DNA from: Drosophila miranda
Taxonomy: Eukaryota > Arthropoda > Insecta > Diptera > Drosophilidae
Assembly: GCF_003369915.1 (NCBI RefSeq)
Contig: NC_046676.1
Location: forward strand, 11,824,001-11,888,000
Reading direction: 5' to 3'
Length of the DNA stretch: 64,000 nucleotides
In this document: one piece after another, positions 48,291 through 60,251 of the stretch
Layout of the letters: each line of letters begins with the position of its first letter
Numbering within the stretch: position 1 is the stretch's first letter
The notes under the pieces: model-generated
The model's input: only the letters and a program-made list of their open reading frames with translations
Databases searched by the model: none
What the model was told of the DNA's origin: nothing
Made by a program: the position numbers and the translations under genes

Positions 48291-50144
48291 CTATATTTTG
48301 TGCTTGTAGTACTTCTTGGATTCGGTTGTGGCAATTACACTCTCCTCCATGCAGTACACTTTGCTGGCCACCGTCCGATAGCTGGAGTCGTACGCGTTTC
48401 TCTTGATGTACTCGGTGGGATTTTCCGGCTCCGGAAAGAGCGTGGCCAGGCCCTTCCGGAAGGCGTAGGCGAATACGGCTTCGGCGATGCGCTGATTGAT
48501 GCACTGGACCTTCCGCATCGGTGGATAGACATTGCGCTGGGCCAGGTCGTCTGGCCAGACGAGGCAGGCCAGGCGCTCGGCGGCCACAAGGAAGGTCTCA
48601 TCCGGCACGTTGTTCATCCCCGAGAGCAGGATGCCCTGCGAAATGCCCGGCTGCAGGTAGACGCTGTTGCTGCGTCCCGGCTGATACCATTTGTTGGCAT
48701 ACTTCACACGCGGAATCGACGAGCCCGAGATGAAGATGCAGCGACCCTTGGTGTAGGTGAAGGCATCCTCTGCGGAGCACTCGGCATTTTCGATGGGCCG
48801 CGACATGGCAAAGATGATGGGCTGCTCGGCGCTCCGCTCCATGGCGCGAAGTACCTCCTTGGTGAAGGCATTTGGCTGGGAGCCTGCACCGACCAGGACA
48901 TTGGGTCGGATCAGGTCGATTGCCATCGCCAGATCATCGGTCGGATCTCCATAATTGACAAACTCCTGCAGTACCTCTGGTATGTGCGGGCCTTGTCGAT
49001 TGCCCACAACCAGGCCCTTTTCATCGAAGAACCAGATCCGCTGATGGGCTGCGTCCTCGATGAGGCCTTCCTGCTTGAATAAGACGAGGCAGAGGCGGGC
49101 CATGCCAATGTTCATGGGATTGGTGCCGTAGAATAGGAACGTGTTGCTCTTGAACTCCATTCTCTTTAGGCGATTAGCCACAATCACGCCGGACAGACCG
49201 CAGGCCCCCTGGCACTGGAATTCTATGTCCACCAAGCACTGCAGATCTCTGTACTTCTTCAGCTGGTGGATGGCATTGTGGGCGTCAAAGTTCTTGCATA
49301 AGATGATGGTCCGAGGGCCGAACTGCTGCAGCACGGAGAGGGCGAATTCGTCGAAGAGCGCGTAGAAGTTTGAGCGGGACGTACGATGCTCCCGCAGACC
49401 CATGTAGAGGGGATCCTGGAGCAGGTCCTCGTTGTCGGTGCCCACGTCCAGCACCAGGGGCAGACAGAAGTCCGGATGAATGCCCCCCAAGACGACGTTC
49501 TGATATAGCTTGGACATTATATTGGCCATTGCATTGATCCCGAAGTCACCGACGCTGAGAAGGCAGGCGCCGTTGGTCACTAGCACACAGCGAACGGCGC
49601 GACGGGGCCAATTCCTGAGCACCTGACCCACGTGACCCAGATCCTTGATTGTTATGTACATGCCCTGGGGACGATGGTAAAACAGGCTGAAGTTCTTGAG
49701 CAGAAAGTCCGAATGCGAGCTGTCCAGCACGGGCATATAGGTGTCCCAGTCGCTCTGCAGCAGGCGGTAGAAAAGCCGCCGATTGGTGCACTCAAGATTG
49801 TGCAGATACATGTACTTCTGCGTGCGGGTGGTCATCTGGTCGAGCACCATCTTGCAGGCGACCACCTGCTCGTCCATGGTGCGCACCGCCACCGGCAGCA
49901 TGCCGTTGATGGAGAGCACCCGCCGCTCGTAGTCGCTGAAGCCCAGCGATTTGTTTATAAGATTCGAGCCGAGGCAGGCGTGGCCGTTGTGCAGGCCGGT
50001 GGGAAAGCGCGGGTCCATGCGCCAGAAGTTGTCCAGCTCGCGGGGTATCCGCGAGATTTGCTGCTCCCTGGCATCGCCAGTCACGCAATCCAGCTCGTCC
50101 TTCTCCCTCTGTGTGGGGCCTTTCCGGCTCCTCGGGGTAGTCAT
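48291..50144 (-). CDS. Intronless malic-enzyme homologue lacking catalytic residues
   Basis: Single open frame of 617 aa, collinear with malic enzymes along its whole length. Conserved blocks include LVLDVGTDNEDLLQDPLYMG, GMYITIKDLGHVGQVLRNWP and the C-terminal Rossmann region. Compared with the two nested copies, the catalytic Tyr of PVIYTPTVG is Asp141 and the substrate Arg of DGxR is Cys194. The metal ligands Glu-Asp are Lys284-Asn285 and the Asp-Asp pair is Ile307-Glu308. The GAGSAA nucleotide loop reads GTNPMN (340-345). Only the catalytic Lys (Lys212) remains. Malate oxidation therefore looks impossible; a structural or regulatory role, for example in hetero-oligomers, is speculation. 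Lack of introns, against four exons in the nested copies, could reflect retroposition. The intact long frame argues against a dead pseudogene. Confidence 0.9.
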   Translation of the reverse strand: MTTPRSRKGPTQREKDELDCVTGDAREQQISRIPRELDNFWRMDPRFPTGLHNGHACLGSNLINKSLGFSDYERRVLSINGMLPVAVRTMDEQVVACKMVLDQMTTRTQKYMYLHNLECTNRRLFYRLLQSDWDTYMPVLDSSHSDFLLKNFSLFYHRPQGMYITIKDLGHVGQVLRNWPRRAVRCVLVTNGACLLSVGDFGINAMANIMSKLYQNVVLGGIHPDFCLPLVLDVGTDNEDLLQDPLYMGLREHRTSRSNFYALFDEFALSVLQQFGPRTIILCKNFDAHNAIHQLKKYRDLQCLVDIEFQCQGACGLSGVIVANRLKRMEFKSNTFLFYGTNPMNIGMARLCLVLFKQEGLIEDAAHQRIWFFDEKGLVVGNRQGPHIPEVLQEFVNYGDPTDDLAMAIDLIRPNVLVGAGSQPNAFTKEVLRAMERSAEQPIIFAMSRPIENAECSAEDAFTYTKGRCIFISGSSIPRVKYANKWYQPGRSNSVYLQPGISQGILLSGMNNVPDETFLVAAERLACLVWPDDLAQRNVYPPMRKVQCINQRIAEAVFAYAFRKGLATLFPEPENPTEYIKRNAYDSSYRTVASKVYCMEESVIATTESKKYYKHKI

Positions 50145-51102
50145 TGCTCAGTGTTTCGAATTGTGTTTGTGTGTGTTGTGATATGGGCGTGTCACCAGCC
50201 GTCGCCCACTTGGATATCACTTTAACCCGGGAACTCAAATCATATTTACAGGGATCATCTGACGGCCCCGCCAAATGGCACACGCATCTTGTTCTCATTT
50301 GCATAGCAACCCGAGACGGGGCATTCATCGCATCCCTCCCCAATCCCAGACCGCATTCCCTCCCATCCATCCCCGTGCTATTGCTGGCATTATGCAAATT
50401 TCGCTGCGCACTTTGCGGCGACCTCAAAATACCGAGTGACATCCAAAAATGTCGCCACTTCCGCTTGGGATTCGCCCCCACCCTTGTCCGAATTTTGATG
50501 CAAAATATCAACAATGGCAGACATCAAAAGCCCCCGAAGACCATGCGGAAGACATGGCGCTACCTTTTATGCTAAATACGCGGCAGACAACAGCCACAAG
50601 TGCACTTGGCCAGCCGGAATCTTAAGTGAAATGGCGACTGAGTAATATTCGGGCGGACGGCTGGAGCTCCGCCAAAACGGAAACGGAATATGGCCAAGAC
50701 CGAGGGACATGAAGCAGCCTGGGCATTAAAAAACAAAAGGGACGCGAAGGGCCCTGGCCATAAGCGGCTTAATTTCCAGGATCTCTCTCCCAGATGTTGC
50801 CACCACTTCTGGCCACTCCCTTAAGACCTACGAATTTCGATAAGGGGGATACAAAAATTTAAATACAGACAAAAATTCCATAACTAATTTGAAAAGGAAA
50901 TGCACAAAACACTTCCAGACTCCCAGAGAGATAGACAGAGAGAGTGAGAGTGAAAGAGACGGAAAGGGATTCGAAATCCAATTATCAACTGAAGATACCG
51001 TGGGAATGGATGGATGGCTGAACGTTTGGATGGCCCCCATGGTTACGGTGCGGCGTTGCTTTCAGATTGTCAGAGTGTTGAGTGATACTCGTGTGTGGTG
51101 TC

Positions 51103-51130
51103 GGGAGGGGGTGTGGGGGGGGGGGGGGGG
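51103..51130 (+). repeat. G-rich tract with a 16-G run
   Basis: GGGAGGGGG, GTGT, then sixteen consecutive G. Capable of G-quadruplex formation by the usual four-G-run rule. A 10-C run (51531-51540) lies 400 bp downstream on the same strand. Confidence 0.9.
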
Positions 51131-51980
51131 ATGCCTGAATGCATCACAAGTTCATAATGAAATCAATTTTCAATCAATCGCTCGCATAGTAAAGCAGAAG
51201 CAGCCCCACAGAGGTCCTGCCACTGCAACCGGCCTCTGTCCCCTCGTATCTTTTGTGCCGGAGTCGGGTGCATAGCCCAAGGGGGACTTTTCAGTTGTTT
51301 TGTTTCAGCTTCAGTTTCGTTTCGTTTCGCTTTTGCTCCTTGGGTTGCCCCTGACAGTCGGACATTTGCACTTTTTTCACATTTGCAGTTTTCTCTCTCG
51401 CCCCTTTTTGTGTTGCCTCTGCCGGCCACGGATGTGCTACAAATTGAATTTCTGCCGCGGGGCACATTAAGCGATCGAGCCCAGACTCAGAAACAGTTTC
51501 ACCTCCCACCTCACTCACGGTCCCAAGTCCCCCCCCCCCCAGACCTCAGCCTACGGCTTTTGGCATTTGAACATAAAAATTTATGCGATTCATGGAGGGA
51601 GAAAAAGGAGCAGCAGCAGGAGCCTGATCAAAATTGAATGGTGTGTGCATGCCACCTCCAATACTCCTATCCCCACCTGGTCAGTGGGGGGGTACATGCA
51701 CAAAGAATGTTTATGCGTCGTTTATACAGAACAATTTGAATATTTTATGGACAAAATTCGATTTCTCTGCCCCTGCTTTCTCTCTCTCTCTCTGCTGGCA
51801 CTGCCACTGCTCCAGCACGTGCACTAAAAAAGTTTTGCATATGGAAATTGATTTCCTTTTGGCCACATCTACATACATGTAGTCCCTCTATCCCACTCTC
51901 TGCCATAAATACTTGTGTGTCCGTGTCCAGTTTTTGGTCATTCTCACGCACGTTTAGGCAATGCCAGAGCTTTGGTCATT

Positions 51981-52013
51981 TCGATGCTCGATGCTCGATG
52001 CTCGATGCTCGAC
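51981..52013. repeat. CGATGCT heptamer array
   Basis: Four consecutive CGATGCT units and a partial fifth. Noncoding. Confidence 0.9.
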
Positions 52014-52951
52014 TATTTCGACAGTTGTCAGGCGGCAAACGAGCAAAAAGAACAAAAGTCATTTGCACCTCACTTTGGGGACAAACAAAAGTTTGAGTTT
52101 TCCTCTTTTTATGTTGGGGGGGTTTTCTTTCTTTTTGAAAAATGTTGAAACGAAGCAATTTATATGCAGCACGTGAGGCTCTGGCTCTTACTACTTACAA
52201 CCAGTCATATTACGCATACGCTACGTGGTGCCACTAGCTTATTACCAGAGCGGGCGATGGAGTGAAAAATGGGAGTAGAAACTTGTGAACTTGGTAGAAT
52301 TGGGAATGCCTTGGGACAGAAGCGAATATTCCAGAAGATCTGAAATCATATATTTCCCAATATCGAGCCTCTCTTTGCTGCCATTCGAATAGGATATCCA
52401 AGTAGTGGGTATTTCTGTCGCTCCAACTTGTTGTGCCCCATGGAAATATATAGTTTTTAGTGTGCCAAACTCTCTAGCTTAGAGCGTGCCACAAATCAAA
52501 TCAAATAAACTCCGGCTCCACATGGATTTCGTTACATTTGCGAGCCAAAATATTCGAAAACCTAATACGTCGAGGCCTCAAAAGCGCGGTCAAGCCGCAT
52601 GGGACATTGTTGCAGTTTATCAAATATGCAATATACGTGTATATCCCTCTTTTTATACACATATATTGTTTGTGGCATTTTTGTTTTTGTTGATATTCGA
52701 TATAAAAAATGCATGTGCATCTCGGGGGCTGGGGGCTGGTGGCTGTTGGTTGGTGGCTGCACGGCCCACAGTGCTCTTGGGCATTTAATGAAATTGTCAC
52801 ACAATATATCACACGTTTTTTGTTCTCGGCATTAACTATTCGGATAATTTATGGCCTGAATGGGGGGATGTGGGGAATAATATGGGAAATTGAAATGCTC
52901 TGCCGGGCGTCTCAAATAAATGTCACATGACTGTCGTTCAGGACTTGTTTT

Positions 52952-52954
52952 CGC

Positions 52955-52986
<32 letters not shown>
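52952..52986. repeat. CTGTTG hexamer repeat
   Basis: GCTGCT followed by four GCTGTT-type hexamers. The minus strand would read as CAACAG units, but no gene frame is supported. Confidence 0.9.
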
Positions 52987-55900
52987 CCCCGAGGCTTGCA
53001 CAAACAGCTCAAAGTGAAAAGTCTTAAATAAAAAATGTATAAGCTTAATAAAAGCGATGCAGCACACGAAAGGAGGAGTAGAGCATGTCGTTGCGGATTG
53101 TGTGGCACGGTTCTGTCGATTCCAGGGGGAGAGCGGGAGTGAGGGGGCATACACGACAAACTTTCAAATCGGGAGCTACGTGCGTCAAAGCCAAAAAGCC
53201 CCAACTTTATATCGCGCGCTGTTGGTCCTCTCATCCCTCTCATCCCTCTCATGTGTTGCCCCTCCCCCTCACTCTCTTTGATTCGCTTTTACTTTGGCAA
53301 ACTTCAAAAGACTTTTAGCTTATTTTTTAAGTCGCTTTGCTTCTGCTTCTGCTGCTATTTCTATTTTATTTCATTTCATTTTATTTTATTTTTCTTTTGG
53401 CCAAGTTTTTCCTGGTCTTGTTGTTGCCTATTTAGCCAGAATTTCGAATTGGCAAATGGCAAAGAAAATGTTGTATTTATTTAGTTTAATGCGGAAATCC
53501 CCCATTGGACCCCCTTCGGGCGGGTGGGTGGTTGGTGCGATAACTTATCACATACTCCCCATGAGTATCCCCACCACGAAATGAATGCGTGGGCGGATGG
53601 TGAATTATGTAATTAACTTGTTGCACGCTTTCGCATTTGGCCCAAAACGAAAATACTGAAAAAAAACTATTTGCAATCTGGGCAAAACTAATCGCATGTA
53701 TCCGGCAAATAATTCCGCCACAAACGGACCCCGGACCCGTATTAGTGGCAAATTAAAGCGGCCATAAACACGGAATCAGCGCATGCAATAAGCTCTCTCT
53801 CCCTCTCTCTCTCTCTCGCTCTCGCGTCCAAGTAAAGTCCACATCAAAATTGTTAACGGAAGCGAAAATTAATTAAGCCACAAGCCAAGGCCAAAGCACG
53901 CACTGGCACGCCATGGAGGGTTTTGGCCGTTTTGGCGGCCAAGAGGTTCTGGGTCCATCTGAGGCTGTGCTCCCGTTTCGAAAATATTGAACGCCAGCGA
54001 GTCCGTAACGCGCTTTTAGACGTGCTCAAATATTTGCCAAACGTGTCAAAAGCGTCGGAACATTTCCCCCCCACAGCACATAGCCCCCGCAGCCTCCCTT
54101 GAGTCTCACAGCCCCTACCATGCACCATGCTCCACAATTGATTGAAGGTTGCGCTGGCACATAATGTTGTTATACCCTTCCAGAAGGTACAATGGCAGAT
54201 CTCTTGATAGATTCCCCTGTTTTAGCAAAAGAACTTCTTGGAAGCATACATCCGTTAGTGTATCTAGTGCTTCGGTTCTCGAATCCAGCACGATTTCTGC
54301 TTGTTTTTGCTTGTTTCTGTTATGGTTTAGTGACATCTTTTGTTGGGGGTGTTCGAGGTAGGACCGAATCTGATTGACGGCTGACACGGACAAGTCAATG
54401 TGGGATAGACCCATATATCGATTGATCTTTAAATAAGCCAAACAAAGCAAGGTAGAAAGAAACAAAAGTTAGGGAGAGGGAGCCAGAGGACACTAAGTGC
54501 GAAACAGATTACAAGTCCAAGTGCTGGCAGAAGGGCAGGGGGGGACTCCAGTGGCAAAATCTGGCAAAGAAGTTGCCGGTACTGGGCCTTAGACAAGTTA
54601 ATTTATGGCAGTCACTGAACCATCCACCAGATAGTGGGGCAGGCAACGTCTGCTGATGCCACAACTCAAACTGTTCTCTGTCCCTGTTCTGGAATCCGAT
54701 TTTCTTCTCCCTTTCGGGGGCACGGTACATGGCGAGTGAATGGGTATATTGGATTGTATGTGATGTGTGGGACAGGAGGAAGGAAGGTAGCATATCCATA
54801 GCCTCTATAAATGATAGCAAAAGGAAGCTTCAGTGCAGTGGAAGCTTCAATTTATTAAATAGCTTCCTTTAATTTCGTAGAAATGTGCCAGTATCTACTG
54901 AAAATGCAACTATGGAAAAGAAATCGTACCAAAAGTTTAATTTGTAAGCCCGAGATCACAAAATCTACAAGCCTTAAGCTTACTTTTGTTCCGTCTCTGT
55001 CGATAGTTTAGGGATCCTATACCCGTAAATGGTCTCTTCCGAAAGTTTCCTCCAATCATCGGGAGTGTAGAAAGTACGAAAGAACTGAATGCTTGAGTAT
55101 CTTATAGTCGTAATACCTACTGGGGAAATCTTTTTTTCTTTCCTGTTTTCTTTTTTTGCTACTTCCTTTGTTTTTCTGCCGCAGCGGCTGTTTGTGCGAA
55201 AAACTTTTGCTAATTTGCGGTAATGTTAATGCTGAACTTTGCACAAAATTAGTCAAGTTCTTGGCTCTTGGCTCTTGGCGCGGAGGGCGTGGGGCGGGGG
55301 GCTACGGATTAAGCGCAATGTTACGCCAAAAGTGTTAAGTTGGAAATAAATGTTGACACTTGCGGTAAAGCGGAGGCTCTTATGCCGCAACATAAACAAA
55401 AGGCTCTGGCACAGGCAAATCACTTTAAAACAACGTGCCACACACACACACACACTCACACACGGTCTGCCAGGGGCAGGCAGCATGAAATTAACCGCCA
55501 CGATGGGGAGCCATGTCTGGGCCATGTCACAGGTGCGTACCGCTTTCTACTTTTGCTATACTTTGGCTATACTTTGGACCCCGGCACACGACCGGCAGCC
55601 GGACTGCAGTTAATTAAGTGGCAGGCAGGCTGGAAGGCAGGCAACTCGGTGGCAACCACAGCGCACTTGCTGCGCCACCTTTATGGCAGCTGCTGCTGCT
55701 GGTATGCGTCTGCCCCAAGTGCCGGCCAAAGTATTTTGCTGTGTGGTGTGGCAAGAAATTAATTTATAAGTTTCGGTCCGCGACCAGAGGAATACTTGCC
55801 GCCGCCTGACCTCCGCCCCAGCAGCTTTTGTTTACTGCCAACGCTAGAACTTTGCGGCTCAAAAGTTCGTTCGTTCCGGCGCGGAGAACGCGGAGAGGGA

Positions 55901-56050
55901 TCGCCAAAAATTTATCAAGTGTCATACGTTATGATAGGTGGCAAGCCACTGGTTCGGTGCTCGGTTCTGGCCAAAGTTTTAATCAATTTATGGCTTAGTT
56001 AAATTATTTATGTAAAAAATTGCCACAACCACGAAGGAAAGTTCTTCCGA

Positions 56051-56071
56051 GACAGACAGACAGACAGACAG
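56051..56071. repeat. GACA tetranucleotide repeat
   Basis: Five GACA units followed by GTCAGTC. Confidence 0.9.
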
Positions 56072-57008
56072 TCAGTCGGATAGACCCCTTCTGACGTTGA
56101 CAACGATACAATTATTGGTTTTGTAGGCAGAGGCAATTTACATTCCCATAGAGAGAATGTGTGTGTGAGTGGGGGGAAGGGGCGCTGTAATAAATCAAAC
56201 CAAGTGAATAAATCATATCTGAGGCAGGCTCACAAATACTATATATTGTATGGGGGGGCATGGGGGCATGGGAGCGACAGTGTCACAGTTGACACATGCG
56301 AAAGTGAATGCCGCACGGCAAACGACGACAACGACATGGAATAATGACATGAAAATTGACAATTTTATTCCTACTTAACTTGCTGAATGAGCAAATGAAT
56401 ATATCACAGCCCACATCTACACTCTGTGTACATCCGTATACACATACACATATACATATATAAATCTGTATATACGAGGGTGCACGAGATGGAAAGGAGA
56501 CCTGAATGAGCGACTGACTGAATGAGTGACACATACCCGCACTCGTACAGTGAGTAACCGACTGACATTCCAACAGCTGTCAAAGTGTGAATATCAGAGA
56601 GACATCGCACAGGGGAAGAGTACCGTGCTCCTTGATTTGCATATGAGAGAACAGATTTCCTCCCACAAACAGGAAACATACTCATTCAAATAATTTACGA
56701 TGCTCTGCGGCCTGAGGCGACGTTTTATGGCCTAATCGAATGGGACTGGCCCTGGCCAAAGCCCACAGATAAGCCAAATCAATAATTTATACACTCAAAA
56801 CTTTATCGAGTGACCCCCGCATTCCCACAACACAGACTGCTCTGTTATTTGCTGCTGATTCAATTAAATAAACGCTCGAAAAAAGTGCTCAGCAATTGCG
56901 TCGAGAGTCTCCAAAGTCTACACAGAAGCAGCCCCACCGAGGGGCACCCAGAAGAGACCGATACAGCCGCCATAATCCCCCAGTTCGTTCAGTGGATCAC
57001 ACATCAAC

Positions 57009-59038
57009 ATGAGAGTGCAACGGATACCACTGCTGCTCCAGTGCCCACATCTACTGCTGATGGCTCTCTGTGCCACAAGCATCTGCCTTTCGATGGGCCA
57101 CAGCGATGAGATCGTGATGGTGGAGGACCTCATCAAGGTGGAGGAGACTGGGCAGCCAGAGGACAACAGCAGCACCATTGCCCTGATCACCCTGAGCGAA
57201 TCCGGCAGCGATGAGGCCGAGGAAAAGGACGAGAGCGGCCAATCGAATGTCTCGGATGATCTGATATTTCTCTCCAACAAAAACAAAAGCCAGAGCCAGC
57301 TCTCAGAAGACACGTCCACGTCCGAAGAGCAGTCTGCAGAGGAGCAGCCGCCAAAGGAGAGCCCCGCCGCCCAGCCCATCGATCTGAGTGCCTTTGTGGC
57401 TCTGATCCCGGCCCGAGAAGTGCAGTCGATAGCCAGCCACTACTACCACCATGATGCGGAGGTGCAACGGGCCTATACCTTCCTCTCCACTAGCTTCGTG
57501 GCCATCAAGCACCAGATGCTGCAGCTGCCAGAGGTCCTGGCCTTCACCCGATACCTGAATGCCAGCGGCTTGGATGTGCTCAAGATAATGGATTCCCTGG
57601 CGAAGGCCAGCAAGCCCTCGTCTCTGGACTTGCCCACCAATTCAGCGGCTGCCAATGGTGCGTATACGTAATGTATTATGGGGTTTTTTTCGGCAACTCC
57701 CTCTCACCACTTCAGCCAGCGATTGGGGGAGCACCACTACTAGAGAGCCACTCAACGGCCTGCACGGGCTGGTGGACAGCATCCTGGACATCCTGCCGCA
57801 GGACCAGCTGCTGGCCACCTTCTTCGACAAGACCGAAAGCGACAAGCAGTTCGCGGCCCTCGTCGACAGCATCGGCACTCCCAAGTTTGCCAAAATCCTC
57901 AGCAATCTTCAGGTGAGCATCCATTCCCAGCTAACCTCTGACCTCCCCCCGCATCCCACGCCGTCAGGTAATTGTATTTCGTTTGGGGACACGCTTTGTT
58001 TGCTCTGAGCTCCCGTTTCGCCATCGTTTTTTCTTTTGGTTTGTGTGTGGAAAATTGTTTAAAGAATTCCATTTGAAACGAAGGTCGACCGTGTGGCTGG
58101 CTTCTTAATAATTTCCGAACGCGACGTGAGAGAAATTCACAATTGGCTATATTGCGTTTTCCCAAGGAAAGCGGAAAAACCAAAGAAAAAAGGTGCAGGT
58201 TAAAAGTGGGCAACTTTTGTATGCGATTCGGTATACAAATCAACTTCCGTTGACGCGGATGCCGCATGCCTCATGCTGGGCGGCCTTCCTTTTTGGCCAC
58301 GAATTTTCAAGTGCCAAGGCGTTCCTCATTCTGCCCTGCCATGCCCTGCCCTGCCATCCCGTCCCCTCCTTATTTCCCCTGGCCTTCTTGCTGTGCGCTC
58401 TTCTAATTGGCAATTGAGCTGCGGTACGTGCTGCACATATTTATGAAATCAAATCGACAGCCACAAGGCAATTTATATTTATTTTTCTGCGTGTGAGAGC
58501 ATTTCCCCAGCATCCAACATCCAACATCCATATATTTATCAGGCAATTCAGCGGAGAGCGTGTTTCTGATAATTGATTTCGCTACACTGATTCTGAAGCC
58601 ATCGTCTGATCCAGATGCGGTTGATGATTACTTCTGGGGAGGCGCATACATACCTATGATGATATCCTCAATAAAAAAATGACTGTGTTTATAGGGAAAA
58701 AGATTCAAAACTCAAATGTCCAATCGTGTTATTAGTTTTCTGCATGAAAAATCGAATAAAAGAGTCGGTAAATGCTCGATACTTTATAAATGTATCTATC
58801 GGTGATATGTACGTATGTCCCAAATTTGAAACTTTTTCATCTTGGATTTTACATAATGAATATTTTTGTCACATGCCCATCAAATATCCCATCAAAAACC
58901 ATTAATTAATTCTATAAATGTCTCTTCCAGAACTCTGTGCCGCTGCGTAATCTAATCTTTGTGATGCACTCCAACGGCATCTACGTGGAACGGATTGTGG
59001 AGTCTCTCAAATCGTACTTTTTCCTCGCTAGCTTCTAG
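57009..59038 (+). CDS. G12 / insect allergen-related repeat protein, second copy, with acidic insert
   Basis: Exons 57009-57657, 57716-57912 and 58931-59038 (phases 1 and 0) join to 317 aa. A hydrophobic signal segment covers about residues 6-28. Residues about 32-120 are acidic, Ser/Glu-rich and low-complexity, absent from the copy at 46.5 kb. The family domain follows, beginning IDLSAFVALIPAREVQSI, with LPEVLAFTRYLN and LVDSILDILPQDQLLATFF. The last intron interrupts the domain at the same place and phase as in the first copy (LSNLQ|NSVPL versus VEAAM|SSKNV), which supports common descent. The first intron is unique to this copy. AATAAA lies 11 bp after the stop. Secreted, probably epithelial; precise function unknown. 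Confidence 0.88.
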
Positions 59039-59049
59039 CCTCCCTGTGA

Positions 59050-59055
59050 AATAAA
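59050..59055 (+). terminator. Poly(A) signal AATAAA of the second G12-family gene
   Basis: Hexamer 11 bp after the stop codon at 59036-59038, giving a very short 3' UTR if used. Confidence 0.6.
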
Positions 59056-60191
59056 CGAAACGAACCCCCAGAACCCATCCCACTTTAAAGATACTCACAT
59101 GGCTTTCTTCTGGCTTGGGGGCAAATCGATTGCTGGTGCCACGAATTATTTAGCAGGTGCAGCCACCTCGCGAGACGATTGACATCTCCACAAAAAAGAC
59201 GGAAACTTGAGCATATTAATAACATTTCCTCCCCCAACATCCCTCACGCCTCCGCCGCAACAAAAATAGAGGGTTAAATGACGTCAAAAGTTTATCTACG
59301 AAAAAAGTTTCGTCTTCCATTTGCTGCGGCTGTTGGCTCTGATTTATGCCCCGCCATGGCAGTCATAGACTGGGGCATAGACCGAAACAGAGGTAGAGGC
59401 GAAGGCGGAGGCTGAGTGCGGCGCGGCACCAACGCAACAGTTGCAACTCTCTTAATGTCGGCGTTTATTTGAATAAACTCAAACTTTGATTTCACAGGCA
59501 GCGAGCACAGGCACCGGCAGCGGCAGAGGCAAAAAAGTTTCCAACTTTTTCGGTTAACTGATTTCCACACAGACCTACTCGCAGCAGCACACCTGCAACC
59601 ATGCCCCAGAAGTAGAAGCAGAAGCAGAACCCCATTCCCATTCCCGTAACCCGAAACAAGAGAGGGAAAAAACAAAAAAATTATTTTATTCTCGCGCCCC
59701 CCAGGAGACTCATAATTTAGCGCGAGTATATCAATAAATTACGCATGCCACAGGGGGCTGTTGCAGGCTGTTTTGGGGTGTTTGGGGAGTGCAGGTGGCA
59801 GGGTTGATAAAGGGAGATAAAAGTATTGAAAAAGTATCCAATTAACTGCCTAGGAATGATGCAACTTTGACCATTCCACAAAGGCAGAGGCTGTTCCTGG
59901 AATGTTTTACTGAAGGAAGAAACCACCGCATCCTTGGACCCCCGGGCTACAATCGGTGGCATAAGTTGAACGTCAGGCAGCAGACAGCAGGCATCAGGCA
60001 TCAGGCATCAGACAGCAGTCAACATGAGGCTCCATTAATCAATTACAGACGAGAGCCAAGCCACGTAAGCACCCCATTTGGCAACTGTTGCCATGCCACA
60101 ATCTCAGTGAAACTCAATCTCCGGCAGCCAACCCGACAGCAGGCCTACCTTTGCGGCAAACTTCATTGGATTGTCAGTAGCCCAGATTGAT

Positions 60192-60198
60192 TATAAGG
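60192..60198 (+). promoter_or_regulatory. TATA-like box of the PARP16-like gene
   Basis: TATAAGG about 60 bp upstream of the start codon. Initiation some 30 bp downstream, near TCA at 60225, would give a leader of about 25-30 bp. Confidence 0.4.
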
Positions 60199-60251
60199 AC
60201 ACATAGAAAAGCACTTCACCCGGATCAAAATCTACATCAGATACTCGCAAA

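Larger units (their letters stand above)
50145..57008. other. Noncoding region between divergent genes
   Basis: About 6.9 kb upstream of both the malic-enzyme homologue (-) and the second G12 gene (+). I find no coding region I can support. It contains a 16-G homopolymer, a CGATGCT array, a CTGTTG hexamer repeat, a GACA repeat, CT-rich tracts near 53.80 kb and A+T-rich blocks. The open frame at 53853-54137 and the others here are short and unsupported. Confidence 0.6.
59039..60251. other. Intergenic region upstream of the PARP16-like gene
   Basis: Contains the poly(A) signal of the second G12 gene and a TATA-like box near the following gene. Open frames on both strands around 59.3-60.0 kb are short and low-complexity. 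I see no gene in them. Confidence 0.6.

Noticed and set aside
48282..49082. Plus-strand open frame of 266 codons opposite the malic-enzyme homologue
   Set aside because: Antisense shadow of codon-biased coding DNA.
56402..56420. TATCACAGCCC, resembling the 5' end of miR-2/miR-13 family microRNAs
   Set aside because: The match ends after the seed region and no hairpin arm complementary to it is apparent upstream.
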